From assembly GCA_036365145.1 (NCBI GenBank), contig JAEOAD010002232.1, forward strand, positions 2,611,001-2,675,000: DNA of 64,000 bases. The letters run 5' to 3'. Both the position numbers and the translations under genes were made by a program. The stretch's first letter is position 1. Each line of letters starts with the position of its first letter. Of this stretch, positions 10,955 through 22,407 are shown in pieces. Source of the DNA: Orientallactaga sibirica. Its lineage: Eukaryota; Chordata; Mammalia; Rodentia; Dipodidae. The notes beneath the pieces were generated by a model, which saw nothing but the letters and a program-made list of their open reading frames with translations, did not search any database and had not been told where the DNA came from.

Positions 10955-11115
10955 CGGGATATGATGTGGTGCCATGGCGGCTGCTCAGAGAGCCTCATGC
11001 TATGATTTGGGTAGAACCTTCTGGCTAAGCCTAGACACAGAGGTTGCCTCAGTGAGGTCACAGTACACGTTGGCCATGTAGGCGTGGCTTGACCAGGAGT
11101 CTTGCTGTCTTGAGG
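10955..11115 (-). repeat. Unplaced dispersed repeat, copy 2
   Basis: Inverted relative of 6780-6975; the shared core is about 85 bp. Three overlapping minus frames of 61-67 codons cover it and are probably chance. Confidence 0.5.
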
Positions 11116-11541
11116 AGGTTGTGACAAGTGGTCCCAGCAGCATATTCAGGAGACAGGCATGAATTTGGAAGGAATCCAGAGATGGTAATCGAAGGAGGCA
11201 CACAGTCTTGTGTCAGGTGACAGGACTCATGATAACAAAGACAAATTAGGGTCACGTTCTCATAAGTGTCACCTTGCAGACTACTTAGCCAGATGCAGTG
11301 TTGTTACATTATAAATGAAAACTTAAGTATGCTGACAACTGTCCATGGAAGCATCCAGGTGTGCCTAATTTCACACAATTAACTCTGGTCCTGGAAAGTA
11401 TGCAAGAGCTCAGCGTCTCAGGGGCCTTTTGTACTGTGGGTGGGCTGAGATTAATGACATTCTGATTTAGTAGTTAAGGAGAATTTAGTCTCGATATAAC
11501 ATACTTAAAGGTCTATATCTTGTTCTCAAAAACTAAATTAG
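11116..11541. other. Single-copy sequence, no gene seen
   Basis: No open frame above background outside the repeat edge and no known element. Confidence 0.45.
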
Positions 11542-11683
11542 AAACAGGGAGATGGCTCAGTAGTTAAAATTACTTGTTTGCAAAGCTTGCTGGCTCAGGA
11601 TTGATTCCTAGTATGCACATAAAGCCAGCAGCACAGAGTGGCACATGCATCTGTAGTTTGTAGTGGCAAGGGGCCCTAGCATG

Positions 11684-11725
<42 letters not shown>

Positions 11726-11758
11726 GCAAATAAGTAAACAAAAATATTTTTAAATTTA
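11542..11758 (+). repeat. DIP-like SINE
   Basis: Diverged head (CAGGGAGATGGCTCAGTAGT) and a (TC)n tract of about 30 bases before the A-rich tail. Confidence 0.78.
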
Positions 11759-11761
11759 ATT

Positions 11762-12000
11762 AGGCTGGAGGTATTACACAGTGGTTAAGGCGCTTGCCTG
11801 CAAAGCCTAAAGACCTGAATTCAACCCCTCAGTACCCATGTAAAGCCAGATGCACAGAGTGGCACATGTATCTAGAGTTTATTTGCAGTGGCTAGAGGCC
11901 CTGGCATGCTCATTCTCTTTCTCTGCCTCTTTCTTCTCTCTCTCTCACACACACTCTTTCTGTCTCAAATAAACAAATAAATAAAATGAAATAGGATAAA
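11762..12000 (+). repeat. DIP-like SINE
   Basis: Follows the previous copy directly. GGCTGGAGGTATTACACAGT head, AAACAAATAAATAAAAT tail. Confidence 0.82.
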
Positions 12001-12414
12001 AATTGAAATAATTCTTTATTTGCCTCAGTTGTGTTGGAGTTCCACTCACTAGGGGATAAAGCCAGTAGCTTCCAGCTCTATTCTATTCTCTGTGTGTTTT
12101 AGGGACGTTTGTCTCAAGAGATGGTCCCTGGCTTGCAGCTCTGGATTGGGTTTTGTGGGCCTCATTAGACTAGGACAGCAACAGATATTAGTAGAGGAAC
12201 AACAGAGTGAAGCCTTCACCAGCCACCTTCTGGTGACCTCAGGACATGCCAGTGGTAAGGATTAACTAAGCTGACTGAGCTCACCTGAGATAACTGAGTG
12301 TTGATCTTTCAGGGTTTAATGGAGGAGATATTCACAGTTTCCATTTCCCCAGTTGAAAAATAATACTTATATTGTCAAATACTTGGATTGAGATGTTTTC
12401 TCTTTTTCCATAGA
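12001..12414. other. Single-copy sequence, no gene seen
   Basis: No frame, repeat or motif that I can support. Confidence 0.45.
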
Positions 12415-12569
12415 TTTTTTTTTTTTTTTTTTTTTGGTTTTTCGAGGTAGGGTCTCACTGTGGTCCAGGCTGACCTGGAATTAACTATGTAGTCTCAGGG
12501 TGGCCTCGAACTCATGATGATCCTCCTCCCAAGTGCTGGGATTAAAGGCGTGCACCACCACGCCTGGCT
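12415..12569 (-). repeat. B1 SINE
   Basis: Poly-T, TTTTTCGAGGTAGGGTCTCA, full body, ending GCCACCACGCCTGGC. Well preserved. Confidence 0.92.
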
Positions 12570-12573
12570 CATA

Positions 12574-12792
12574 GATTTAAAAAAAAAATATTGTATTTAT
12601 TTATTTGCAATGGGAGAGAGAGAGAGAATGGGCACACCAGGGCCTCCAGCCTCTGCAAACTCCAGATGCATGCACAACTTTGTGCATCTGGCCTTATATG
12701 GGTACTGGGGAATCGAAGCCTGGTCATGAGGCTTTGCAGGCAAGTGCCTTAACCACTAAGTGCCTTAACTGCTAAGCTTTGCCTCAGGCCCC
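12574..12792 (-). repeat. DIP-like SINE
   Basis: Reverse copy with a small local duplication of TAAGTGCCTTAAC at the head side. Confidence 0.82.
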
Positions 12793-13852
12793 TTCCATAG
12801 ATCCTTTTCTTTGCTGACAGGGATGTACCATGAGGTTTGATTGGGAACCTCGGTGAAAATTATGATCCCTAGATAAGCATTATGTTATTAGCATGAAATA
12901 CTCTATGAGCCATGTTACTTTAGTAAGAAGCATTCATAGCTCTTAGCACTCACCAGTCAATTTAGGTCTACTACGAACCTGAGACCCAGTTCTGGCCCCA
13001 ATCTGAAGGAGAAAGGGAGTCCTGTTTTCTGCACTGGCTGTCTGTAAACGAGTTTGCCATTTCTCTGGTGGTGTTCCTTTGCTTAGACTTATGACTCTCT
13101 GACTTTAACCTGTTGGAATGAACCTTGCATCTGGATCTGTTCCCAACGATCCTGTGATTGTTACCCTCAACTGTCACCTTATTGCTTTGAGACATGTCAA
13201 ATAAGCAAAGCACAATTTTGGTTGTGTCTGTGAGAATATCCTAGAGACAAGTGACATATGGATCCACAAAATAAGGCAAAAAATCCATCTTGAGTCTCAG
13301 CAGCACTGTCTGAGGGGCTGTGGGCCCAGATGGAACAAAAGCATGAGGGAAGAAGTTTAGGAGTGCTGGATCCATGCTGAGCAAGGGTATCTGTGCTGCT
13401 CCCATCGCCCCTGAAAATCAGGCTGCAGGTTCTTCAGCCTTCCATGTGGACACACGCCAGCGACTCTCCAGGGAGCTTACAGGCCTTCAGTCTTAAACTA
13501 GGACTCTCATTGATTCCTCTTGTTCTGAGGCTTCGGCTTAATAAACTGGGCAGCCCCTGGTTCCTCCAGCAGGCACACAGCGCTGTGAGATTAGAGGACC
13601 ATGTAAACCAATCTCATAGATACACTTTTAGAATTTTATGGTTTTATAGGTATTTTTTAATTGATTCATTTCCTCTAGGGAACCCTGACAAACACAGCTC
13701 ACAAACTTAGTACTGCATCGGAATAACCTTGGAAGCATCAAAAAAAGTCAGATATCTAGGACTCTGTACGCTACTGTCACTGCATCAGAATCTGTAATTT
13801 TGAAAAGTTCCAATGTAATACTAATGCCGGAGTCTTATTATGAGGCAATGGT
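12793..13852. other. Single-copy sequence, no gene seen
   Basis: A 105-codon plus frame at 13393-13710 and an 80-codon minus frame at 12971-13213 carry no domain that I recognise and lack convincing splice signals. Confidence 0.45.
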
Positions 13853-14162
13853 TAACCATGGTGTGCTTGTTTGAATCAGCGTTCTGAATGCTTGGTCTTT
13901 AGCTGGTGGCAGTTTGGGGGTGGGGGGGTAGAGCCTTGCTGGAGGAAGTGTGTTTCTAGGTGTGGGCTTAGGGAAGGTTATAACCAGTTCCCTCCTACCA
14001 GAACTTGGCTGCTGTTTTCCACCTGCTGTGGCAGAGGTGATGCCTAACTTCTGCTCATGGCATGCTTTCCCCTGACATGCTGAAGCTTCCCCTTGAGACA
14101 GCAAACCAAAATAAACGCTTTCTCCCATCAGCTGCTCTTGGTTTGTGCCAACAACAAGAAGG
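13853..14162 (+). repeat. MaLR (MT/ORR1-like) LTR, old
   Basis: The right half is diagnostic: TGAAGCTTCCCCTTGAGACA, CCAAAATAAACGCTTTCTCC (polyadenylation signal AATAAA) and CAGCTGCTCTTGGTTTGTGC, close to the 3' part of the LTRs at 50.8 and 61.8 kb. The left half is diverged. Confidence 0.72.
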
Positions 14163-14209
14163 TCACTTCAAAAATAGCTTACCTTCATTTCTGCTGATGT
14201 CTCAAGGCC

Positions 14210-14211
<2 letters not shown>

Positions 14212-14241
<30 letters not shown>

Positions 14242-14289
14242 TTTTTTTTTTTTTTTGTTTTTTTGTTTTTTTTTTTTTTTTTTGTTTTT
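14212..14289. repeat. (CTTT)n and T-rich tract
   Basis: CTTT units grade into long T runs that form the tail of the reverse B1 to the right. Confidence 0.9.
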
Positions 14290-14425
14290 TTGAGGTAGGG
14301 TTTGCTCTAGTCAAGGATGATCTGGAATTCACTATGTAGTCTCAGGGTGGCCTTGAACTCACGGTGATCCGTGATCCTCCTACCTCTGCCTCCCTGAGTG
14401 CTGGATTTAAAGGCCTGCGCTACTT
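14290..14425 (-). repeat. B1 SINE
   Basis: GAGGTAGGGTTTGCTCTAGT start, a small local repeat GTGATCCGTGATCC, and truncation near AAAGGCCTGCGC. Confidence 0.85.
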
Positions 14426-14519
14426 TCTGTATCCAAACTTGTGGTCCCTTGTAGATATCTACCTGGTAAATGTGGGGTCCTGATGGATTTGACAGAGAAA
14501 GGATCATGCATCTAGTCAC

Positions 14520-14805
14520 CTATGTGTGTACGTGTGTGTATGGAGGCGAAGGGTCAATGTTGGATGTCTTCCTCAGTTGTTCTCCACCTTATTCATTAAG
14601 ATAGGGTCTCTCAGTGAATCTGGGGCTCACCAGTTCAGCTAGCTAGCTAGTAAGCCCTGGAGACCCTCTTGCCTCTTCCTTTCTAGGGCTGAGAGAGTGT
14701 TCTGTGAGTCACCATGCTTGGTTTTTATGTAGGTGCTGGGGTTCTGAACTCAGGTCCTCATGCTTGCATGAAAAGCACTTTACCAACTGAGCCATCTCTC
14801 CAGAG
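14520..14805 (-). repeat. B3 SINE
   Basis: Reverse B3: TGTGTGTACGTGTGTGTATG, TTAAGATAGGGTCTCTCAGT, TTCAGCTAGCTAGCTAG, then the tRNA-like head ACTGAGCCATCTCTCC. It is longer than the DIP copies and has the B1-like middle typical of B3. Confidence 0.75.
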
Positions 14806-14814
14806 GACTTCTTT

Positions 14815-15033
14815 TTAAAATATATTTAAAAATATATTTTATTTATTTATTCATTTGAGAGAGAGGCAGAGAGAGAGAGAATGGGCACGCCAGGGCCTCT
14901 AGCCTCTGCAAACAAACTCCAGATGCATGCACTTCCTTGTGCATCTGGCTTACATGGGTCCTGGAGAGTTGAATCAGGATCCTTTGGCTTTGCAGTCAAA
15001 TACCTTAACCACTAAGCCATCTCTCCAACCCTT
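14815..15033 (-). repeat. DIP-like SINE
   Basis: Standard reverse copy with head CATCTCTCCAACCC. Confidence 0.85.
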
Positions 15034-15231
15034 TAAAAATATTTTATTTATTATATACATGGAGAGAGAGAGGGAGAGAATGGGTGTGCCAGGGTCTCCA
15101 GCCACTGCAAATGAACTCCAGATGAGTGCACTCCCTTGTGTATCTGGCTAATGTGGTTCCTGGGGAATCGAACTTGGGTCCTTTGGCTTTGCAGGCAAAC
15201 ACCTTAACTGCTAAACCATCTCTCCAGCCCC
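15034..15231 (-). repeat. DIP-like SINE
   Basis: Next reverse copy, inserted tail to head. A short CAGAGGACTTC occurs before (14802) and after (15229) the pair and fits the target-site duplication of a two-step insertion. Confidence 0.83.
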
Positions 15232-15464
15232 AGAGGACTTCCTTAAATGACAGCTGTTATTAACCTTTGGCAGAATGTGGGGGCTTGCAGAGGTCAGAGG
15301 AATCCTGGCTTGCTGGGACGTGGTTGTTCACTCTCTGGGTTTTGCTTTCTGATCTGATGACCCTCTGCACACCTCAGCTTATCACTGTTTGTGGAGTGCC
15401 CTGGAAGCTGTATTCAGAAGGAAACTTGGTGCACTCAATTATTTAATAATCTAACTGTTCACCA

Positions 15465-15768
15465 TAGGAAGCCAAAAGAAAATCAAATGGAGTCTAAAGT
15501 GAGCGGAGAGAATTAGTAAGAATTAGAGAACAAATCAATGAAACTAAAAACTGGGAATCAATAAAGAACATCAAAATCCAGCACTGGCTCTAGTCTCGAA
15601 ATGCCTCTACCTAAGCCAAGAGAAAAAGAGAAATGACACAAATCACTAACATCAGACACTAAACAGGGGACACTATTACAAATCCTGTGACATTAAAAGG
15701 ATAATAAAATGATATTATGAACAATTTTCTGCCCACAACATTTATAATCTAATTGAAAGAAACCATTT
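15465..15768 (+). pseudogene. Ancient L1 ORF2 fragment, left part
   Basis: The DNA reads like the coding strand of L1 ORF2 between the endonuclease and reverse transcriptase domains (GAATTAGTAAGAATTAGAGA, CAAATCACTAACATCAGA, ACATTAAAAGGATAATAAAA). It is full of stops and indels. A reverse SINE splits it; it resumes at 16044. Confidence 0.78.
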
Positions 15769-16043
15769 TTTTCAAAAATATTTTATTTATTTATTTATTT
15801 ATTTGCAAGGAAGAGACAGAGAGAGTGAGAGGGAATGAATGAATGGATGCACCAGGACCTCCTGCTACTGCAAACAAACTCCAAATGCATGTATTACTTT
15901 GTGCATCTGGCTTTATGTGAGTATTTTATTTATTATTATTATTTTATGGTATTTATTATTATTTTGGGTAATCTCCAAATAAAACTCAGGCTGTCGGATT
16001 TTGCAAGCAAGTGCCTTTATCTGCTGAGCCATCTCTCTAGCCC
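15769..16043 (-). repeat. DIP-like SINE inside the L1 fragment
   Basis: Reverse copy whose body is itself broken by an AT-rich insertion at about 15918-15966 (TATTTTATTTATTATTATTA). The L1 text flows across it. Confidence 0.8.
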
Positions 16044-16245
16044 AGGAACCAATTTCTTGAAAGACAAAAAATCTTTCAAAACTCACACAAGAAGAAACAG
16101 ACAATTTTGAATAGGCCAATAGCTAGTAAAGAAATTGAATCAATGAATAACCCTTGAAGTAGAAAGCACCAGGCTCAAAGTTCACGCGTGAATTCTACCG
16201 AACATTTTTAGGCAAGTATAATAATTCAATATAATTTTATGTGTT
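16044..16245 (+). pseudogene. Ancient L1 ORF2 fragment, right part
   Basis: Continues the same ORF2 stretch: ACTCACACAAGAAGAAACAG, AGTAAAGAAATTGAATCAAT and GTGAATTCTACCGAACATTT. No frame survives. Confidence 0.78.
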
Positions 16246-16720
16246 CTTTCGAATCTCCCTGACTTATTTGTTCATTGACTCGATAATCCGGGATCTTGTC
16301 TTACCATGGCAAGTTGCTTTCACGTCTGCTTTTCAGTCCATTCCCTCCATCTATAAGTTTTGTCTTGGTGACCTTGACATGACTGCATCCCCATCTTTGT
16401 GCTCACTTCTTTTCCTGAACTGTCTCCGCTGTCTCACAGTGGAGGACTCAGCTGGTGTGCTCAGGTCCCCCTTGAATTTTAGTTTCAGAAAGGTCCCATG
16501 CCCAAGAGCTTCAAATATCTCTATAATTGCGGGGCGCAGAATTTAGACAAGCCACAGTGGAACACTTGGGGCTACAAGTTTCCTATTTTCTGTGGGTCTC
16601 AAACGATTCTTTATTTGATTTCACAGGATAAGGAAATATATGTCATGAGTCAATTGAAAATACCAGGTACCTATGATTATTCAGTACCATTTGTCTAGTC
16701 TCAGTTTCTCTATCACAATC
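16246..16720. other. Single-copy sequence, no gene seen
   Basis: A 101-codon plus frame (16241-16546) has no recognisable domain. The L1 similarity ends near its start. Confidence 0.45.
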
Positions 16721-16724
16721 AAGG

Positions 16725-16870
16725 AACTAATACCTGACACCTACTGAGCACCCACTCTGGGCCCACTCTGTGATCAATGCCATGCAAGCAGCTCCCTTTA
16801 AGCCCCCAGTCACTACTGGGAAGGGCACCTTTATTGCTATTTCAGAGAGCTTAAGGGCTCCAAACCACTG
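16725..16870 (-). repeat. MIR/L2-type ancient repeat
   Basis: CCTACTGAGCACCCACTCTG followed by a tail resembling the end of reverse MIR or L2. Too diverged to name the family. Confidence 0.45.
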
Positions 16871-17179
16871 GCATTTGGAACTTCCAAGTTCTCCTTTCAT
16901 CAGCTGTGATGGCTTTGTGGCATTTTACATGGCTGCTGAGTCCCCGGAGGGTCCAACAAGGTCCAGTGATTTGACAAGAGGCATGAGACTCCTGGAGTGA
17001 AGGCAGGGGTGTGGCACCAGGTGTAGAGACTGCGGGTTAGTTCCCACAGCACCTTGTCTGGCTGAAGAGAAAGCCAATAAGCATGTCACAGTCAGTCCCC
17101 AGGCTCCTTCTGGATCTGGGAAGAAACTATGTCGGACGGGCTAATTGGAGCTCTGGAATTATTCTTACACAGCCATTTA
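16871..17179. other. Single-copy sequence, no gene seen
   Basis: Nothing beyond a short frame that overlaps the MIR-like part. Confidence 0.45.
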
Positions 17180-17396
17180 TTTTTAATATATATTGTATTT
17201 TTATTTATTTATATTAGAGAGAGAGAGAGAGAGAGGAGAGAGAATGGGAGTGCCAGGGCCTCCAGCCACTGCAAACAAACTCCAGACACATGCACCACCT
17301 TATTTATCTGGCTTACATGGGTCCTGGGGAGTTGAACTGAGGTCCTTTGGCTTTAGCAGACAAATGCCTTAACTGCTAAGCCAGTTCTCCAGCTCT
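17180..17396 (-). repeat. DIP-like SINE
   Basis: Reverse copy with GA tract and head CAGTTCTCCAGCTC. Confidence 0.85.
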
Positions 17397-17404
17397 ATTT
17401 TTAC

Positions 17405-17637
17405 TTTAAAAAATATTTTAGGGCCTATCAATACCTTTGCAAGACCCTCATAATAGAAGAAAAAGATGATGACATCAAATTAAAAGAGAGACTAATGGAG
17501 AGAGGGAGGGGATATGATGGAGATTGGAGTTCTAAAGGGGTATGGGGGCAGGGGAGGGAAATATCATGCATTGTTTGTATGTAAGTATAGAAGTTGTCAA
17601 TAAAAGAAAAAAAAGAAAAAGAAAAAAAAAAAAAAAA
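17405..17637 (+). repeat. 5'-truncated L1, 3' UTR end with poly-A
   Basis: The sequence is the sense version of the L1 3' UTR seen in reverse at 45.75 and 57.45 kb (CAAGACCCTCATAATAGAAG, GTTGTCAATAAAAGAAAAA). It ends in a long A-run. AAAATATTTT lies at both edges as a possible target-site duplication, so a truncated L1 of about 230 bp split older sequence. Confidence 0.8.
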
Positions 17638-17644
17638 TATTTTG

Positions 17645-17850
17645 GTGCTGGAGAGATGGCTTAGCAGTTATGGCACTTGCCTGTGAAGTCTGAAGACTCA
17701 GGTTCAACTCACCAGAACCCACATAAGTCAGATGCACAAGGTGATACAGTGGTGCACACACAAGGTGGCACATGAGCCAGGAGTTCGCTTGCAGGGGCTA
17801 AGGCCCTGGCATGCCAATTCTCTCTCTCTCTCTCTTACACTCTCTCTCAT
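17645..17850 (+). repeat. DIP-like SINE
   Basis: GCTGGAGAGATGGCTTAGCA head. The body carries a small internal duplication (CACAAGGTGATACAGTGGTG and CACAAGGTGGCACATG). Confidence 0.83.
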
Positions 17851-17879
17851 AAGAAATATTTTTTAAGTTTTTTAAAAAA

Positions 17880-18720
17880 ATTTATTTATTCTTATGTATA
17901 TTATTTTAGTTTTACATTCATAGTGGTGATTCCATTATTCTCCTCCCTGTCCTCCTTCTTCCATAGGGACCATCATCAATGGGGAATGTGGTTCATGCAT
18001 TGTGGGGGTAGTCAAGAGCTATGGGGGATAGACCAAGTCTCTGTGCATAATGCCCCAACTTGTGGCTCTAACATTCTTTCCGCCCCCTCTTCTGCAAATT
18101 TCCCTGAGCCTCATTGGGGTCATTTTAGCTCTACTTCAGTGATGAGGTTTTGGGAGCCTCTGTGTCTCTGGATATCTGGCTTAGTGGGAGTTAGATGTTC
18201 TCTGTGTTTATCTCCTTCAACCTTTTTTTGGTGTTGTGATCCCCAAGAGCACTGAACTCTTGCCCTTCCTCCACATTACTCTGTGGTTTCAGCTGGAGCC
18301 CTGGTGAGGTGTGATTGGCTGATCCTCCCTTCAGGTTCATTGTCCATCTGGAAAAAATAAGCAAATTCTCCAACGGAGAGAGAAGTTAGTACTAGATATA
18401 TGGGATGGCCATAGATAGCTTGGGGGGAATTTTATATGGGTAGGCTCTCTTCTAGCCAACATTTGATGGTATCTTGATTGGAGACTGTGCTCATATTTTG
18501 TACATGGTTTTGACTTATTTCCCAGTTCCAGCAATGAGTTCCATTCCACTGAGTGGATCAATTAGCCAAATCAAGAGTTGTTGGTTGCCCACCATGGCTG
18601 TGTGCCACTACTGCACTTGTTTGAGCATTACATCAGGTTGTTTCTTGCTGGGTATCTTAGACTGGAAGTTGTTTGGACTGATGTCGGCCATTTTCCCCCA
18701 GTTGCTCGTGTAGCACCCTT
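17880..18720 (-). repeat. L1 3' UTR-like segment
   Basis: Reverse L1 3' end of another subfamily: it keeps CATTCTTTCCGCCCCCTCTT and GTTGGTTGCCCACCATGGCT, which align with parts of the 46 and 58 kb L1 3' UTRs, but much of the middle differs. The 110-codon plus frame at 17923-18255 lies inside it. Confidence 0.65.
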
Positions 18721-18721
18721 C

Positions 18722-18920
18722 ATAAGAAATATTTTATTTATTATTTGAGAGAGACAGAGAGAAAGAAGCCAACACAGAGAGAATAAATGTGGATGCACCT
18801 GGGCCTTCTGCTATTGCAAGCAAACTCCAGATGCATACACCTTTTTGTGCATCTGGCTTTATGTGGGTGCTGAGGAATTGAACCCAAGAAACCAGGCGTT
18901 CTGAGCAAGCACCCTTATAC
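18722..18920 (-). repeat. DIP-like SINE, head decayed
   Basis: Reverse copy with good body (CAAACTCCAGATGCATACAC) but no clear A-box end. Confidence 0.75.
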
Positions 18921-18939
18921 AGTAATTTTAAGAGCTTTA

Positions 18940-19143
18940 CAGAGCTGGAGAGATGGCTTAGTGGTTAAGGTGCTTGCCTGTGAAGCCTAAGGACCCAGGT
19001 TCAATTCTCCAGGTTCCACGTAAGCCAAATGCACAAGGTGGCACATGTGTCTGGAGTTTTTTTGCAGTACCTAGAGGCCCTGGTGTGCCCATTCTCTCTC
19101 TCCCTCCCTCTCTCTGTCTCAAATAAATAAATAAATAAATAAA
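18940..19143 (+). repeat. DIP-like SINE at the left edge of the duplication
   Basis: GAGCTGGAGAGATGGCTTAG head and (AAAT)n tail. The left breakpoint of the tandem duplication falls in this tail, so the right-hand unit begins with its last bases only. Confidence 0.88.
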
Positions 19144-19645
19144 TAATAAAATCTTTAAAAAAGAGCTTTCCAGCAAGTACAATCTAATAAAAAGTTTCTG
19201 TCACTTTAATCCATAAGGAAGTTCTAGTTAAAGGCTGCCCTGCACCATCAGGGTCTCACTTGTCTTCTCTTTGCAGAGCTGGGCCTTACCTCTCAGAAAG
19301 CAGAGGGGCCAGTTGGTCTTCTCCCCCTGCCTTCTTGTGGGTCAGGAAGCCACCCATTAGCTTTCCTGTGGAGTGATCACCATCTGCCTTTGTGCGTGTG
19401 CATGTGCGCGCGCTGAAGGAAGAAGCCTGGATGGCAGGGCTTTGTGCCTGAGGAGTGTCATGTTGGCTTTGGTCTTCTCATCCTTCTGTGGTGAGGCAGT
19501 GCATCATTAATGATAAACATACCTCACAACCCAGCAAGTCCTCAACCTCTCCTTACCCATTTCCCGTCTGTAAAATAGTCATCATCAGAGAGGAGCTCTT
19601 TCAGACATGCAAAGGTAAAATGAGTTAGTCAAACCATTTAGGGTC

Positions 19646-19912
19646 AGGGAAATGGCTCAGTGGATAAAGTGTTTTCTGTGCAAGTATGATCTCTGGAACC
19701 TACAGAAAACCAGACACTATGGCACTATCATTTGTAATCCTACTGAACCTAGGGCAAGAAGGCAAATGGAGACATGAGAATTGCCTGGAAGCTTGCAGGC
19801 CACCTAGCTTGACAAATGCAACAGTGACCAACAAAAAGGAGCGAACCTGCCTCAAACAAGGTGGAAGGCAAGGACTGATATCAGAGTTGTCCTCTGACCT
19901 ACACATGCCAAT
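19646..19912 (+). repeat. B3 SINE, diverged (unit 1)
   Basis: AATGGCTCAGTGGATAAAGT head, ACAAGGTGGAAGGCAAGGAC and TTGTCCTCTGACCTACACAT end, the B3 pattern also seen at 60.4 and 62.2 kb. The long plus frame here (19686-20105) is a read-through of the SINE, not a gene. Confidence 0.7.
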
Positions 19913-19924
19913 TTACTGTGGTGG

Positions 19925-20960
19925 TCAGCTCTGGTTACTGGGCCAAACATCCAACCAGAAGCAGCTTATGGGAGGGAGGGGTTTACTTCAGGCAGAAGTA
20001 ACATCATCAATGGCAGAAAAAGCTGGCTCATTTCCATGTATCCGAGCACAGAGACATCACCAAAAACCAGCACCACACACAGCTCCAACTGCTCCCATAC
20101 CTTAGGGCTGAACTCAAGACCCACTCCAAAACATGCCTTAGGGCTGGACTCTGTTAGTATCCGAAAATCACTGAAGGGAGACTCAGACTCATATAGCATG
20201 TAAAAACATAGAGCGTTTGTTGTTCAGAGAAGTCCAGCATGTGGGGGTCCACCATTTTCACTAAATGGCGACCCCGGGAAGAGCTTCATTGGTTGTTTTT
20301 ATAGAAGCTAAACAAAGACCTCTAACATAATTGGCTAATTTGAGTGATATAGTACTTGTGCACTCTTGACTGGTTATAATTTCACCCACACAGGCTAAGG
20401 GAGGCTAAGGGAGGCGGGCTCTAGGGAAGGTAAAGTCTCCTATGTGGCCAGTTAAGTAGCCAGTAAGCATATCTCACATTCTTTTACTTCTGATTGGCCA
20501 GGGCCAAGAAAGGGGGAGTGGCCTTACGACATCTCTGAAACCCTCCAGGAAATGACTTGGTTCTTTGTTCTGCTCACCCAGAATTTAGTTCAGGCTTCTT
20601 GAGAAATGGAAACTTGGGCCCAGCTAGGAAATATCTTACTGAAGCCAGTCATGGTGTTGGTTTGACTCTTTCAAACTCCAAGATCTGCCTCCAGGGACAT
20701 GCCCCTCGGTAGCAGGGATCTGCCTGCTAGGGGCTCAGTTTTAATATAACACTTGAGTCTATGGGGCCATACATTCAAATTATCACATTCAAGCGACAAC
20801 ATTCTGCCCCTGCCCCTCTAGACTCATGGTCATTTCAACATGCAAATTGCATTCAGTCAACTTCAAAGGTCCCCATTACCTTTGTGGACTTTAAGATTGT
20901 TCCAAAGTTCCAAATCTCATCTGAGATTTGAAACTGTCTATTTGTGGCACATGCATTCCC
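19925..20960 (-). repeat. Interrupted old repeat with an inner LTR-like block (unit 1)
   Basis: The flanks (GTTACTGGGCCAAACATCCA ... AAGCAGCTTATGGGAGGGAG on the left, GGGGCCATACATTCAAATTA on the right) resemble a reverse MaLR or URR1-type repeat. Between about 20145 and 20690 lies a different block; on the minus strand it has ACGCTCTATGTTTTTACATG and GAGTCTCCCTTCAGTGATTT, which look like an LTR R-U5 end. Family and exact ends are unresolved. Confidence 0.45.
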
Positions 20961-20999
20961 ACACTCACATTACATGCACACATATGCACATATCATATA

Positions 21000-22407
21000 C
21001 ACTTCCCCCACTGGCAAAAAAAAAAAAAAAGACCATTAGAGTAATGGCTGGCAAGTGATAAGTGCAAAATACATTTAATTATTGTTCTCATGCCATACCT
21101 TGGGTCCCTTGATGCTTCTGAGCCCAAGAAGCAGGAAGAAAGGCCACACCCATAGACGGGGGTCTGTGTGCATCCTGGCTCATGCTCTAAGGCTCTAAGG
21201 ACAGCAACTACTCCAGAATGAAAATCCAAGTGTCAATCCTTATCTCAGGATGTTCCCTACAGAGGCCTAATTTTCTGAGTCCCACGTCTGGCTCTTGCAT
21301 GGGCTCACACTGTGGAACTTCCTCATGCAACACTGACTGACTCCTGCCGCTGCCTTCTATGAGGAGAGGAGCTCCTGGGTAAGTCATGGTGGGGAAAGCT
21401 GTTCAGGTTGACCAGAAGACCCAAGCAGAGCTGAGGCGAGTAGAGTTGCTTGTCTTCCTGCTTTTGTCCCACCCCTGGCCAGAACGCCTTCATGGGTTCC
21501 CGGTTCTTAGACTCTCCCAGCCACACCCAGTCTTTAACTGTCCCACAGTCTGGGCTCAGAGCTTTACTGAAACTACCAAGCCCTCGCGTTTAACCACAAG
21601 AAGAAAACCACATCTTTTTGAACTGGTTTGTTCCATCTTTCTTTTTCTTTTTTTGTTTTCTCTTTCTTGCTTTGCCTCCCCATCCAATACACATCTTCTC
21701 TCTCTCTTTCTCTACCTCCCCTTCCTCACTATCTCTTTCCTATCAGGGATCTGTCCCCTAGTTTCATGAGATCCAGGCTATCCAAGATTTAACCTAGGAA
21801 TACGTAAGTGAAGGGGTGCCCACAGCCCTTAGGACCCTCAGGACCAGCCAAACCCTTCTTTGACCCGAGGCCCCCACTGCTACTGAGGGCATTGTCTCAA
21901 AGCCTGGCAGGCCCGAGATATGGCTTCCTTGGGTTTGCAGTCTCTGTGGGCCTGGTGGCCAGAGCCTAGCCTTGTGCTCAGAGATTTCTGTCAATGTCAG
22001 GCCTTGGGGACTACTGGGTCTGGCAAAGCCTGTGGGTTAATGCTGGCTGCCTGGTTCCTCTTTGAGCTGCCCACAGTCAGTCGACTTGTGGCTTCCAGGA
22101 CACAGGCTTCTTTGTCTGAGACTGTACAGTCCTTTGCAGGGTGGGTAGGGGAGGCAAAGCTGGAAGAATGGGGGAGGGTTGAGCATTGGATTGATTTTTC
22201 GGGCCACGGGATCTGAAGTCTTCATGTAGGTGAGATGCTCCAAAGTCCCTCCTAAGGGAATGAAGACAGAGTAGCTTCCCAGAACACAAGTATCCCACAG
22301 CGTACCAGCTTGGAAGTCACAGTGGCAGGGGAAATGGGTTCGATCAGGAGCTACAAGTTCAAGTTCTTTCTCTAGATATAAAAGCACAGGAACCAAATCA
22401 GGCAAAC
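21000..22407. other. Single-copy sequence within the duplicated unit
   Basis: The longest plus frame (21386-21769, 127 codons) is shortened in the second unit by indels, which argues against coding. No domain is recognised. Confidence 0.45.

Noticed and set aside
19686..20105. 139-codon plus frame, with a 157-codon partner at 24821
   Set aside because: It reads through a B3 SINE into an old repeat. The two copies differ by frameshifts, as expected without coding constraint.
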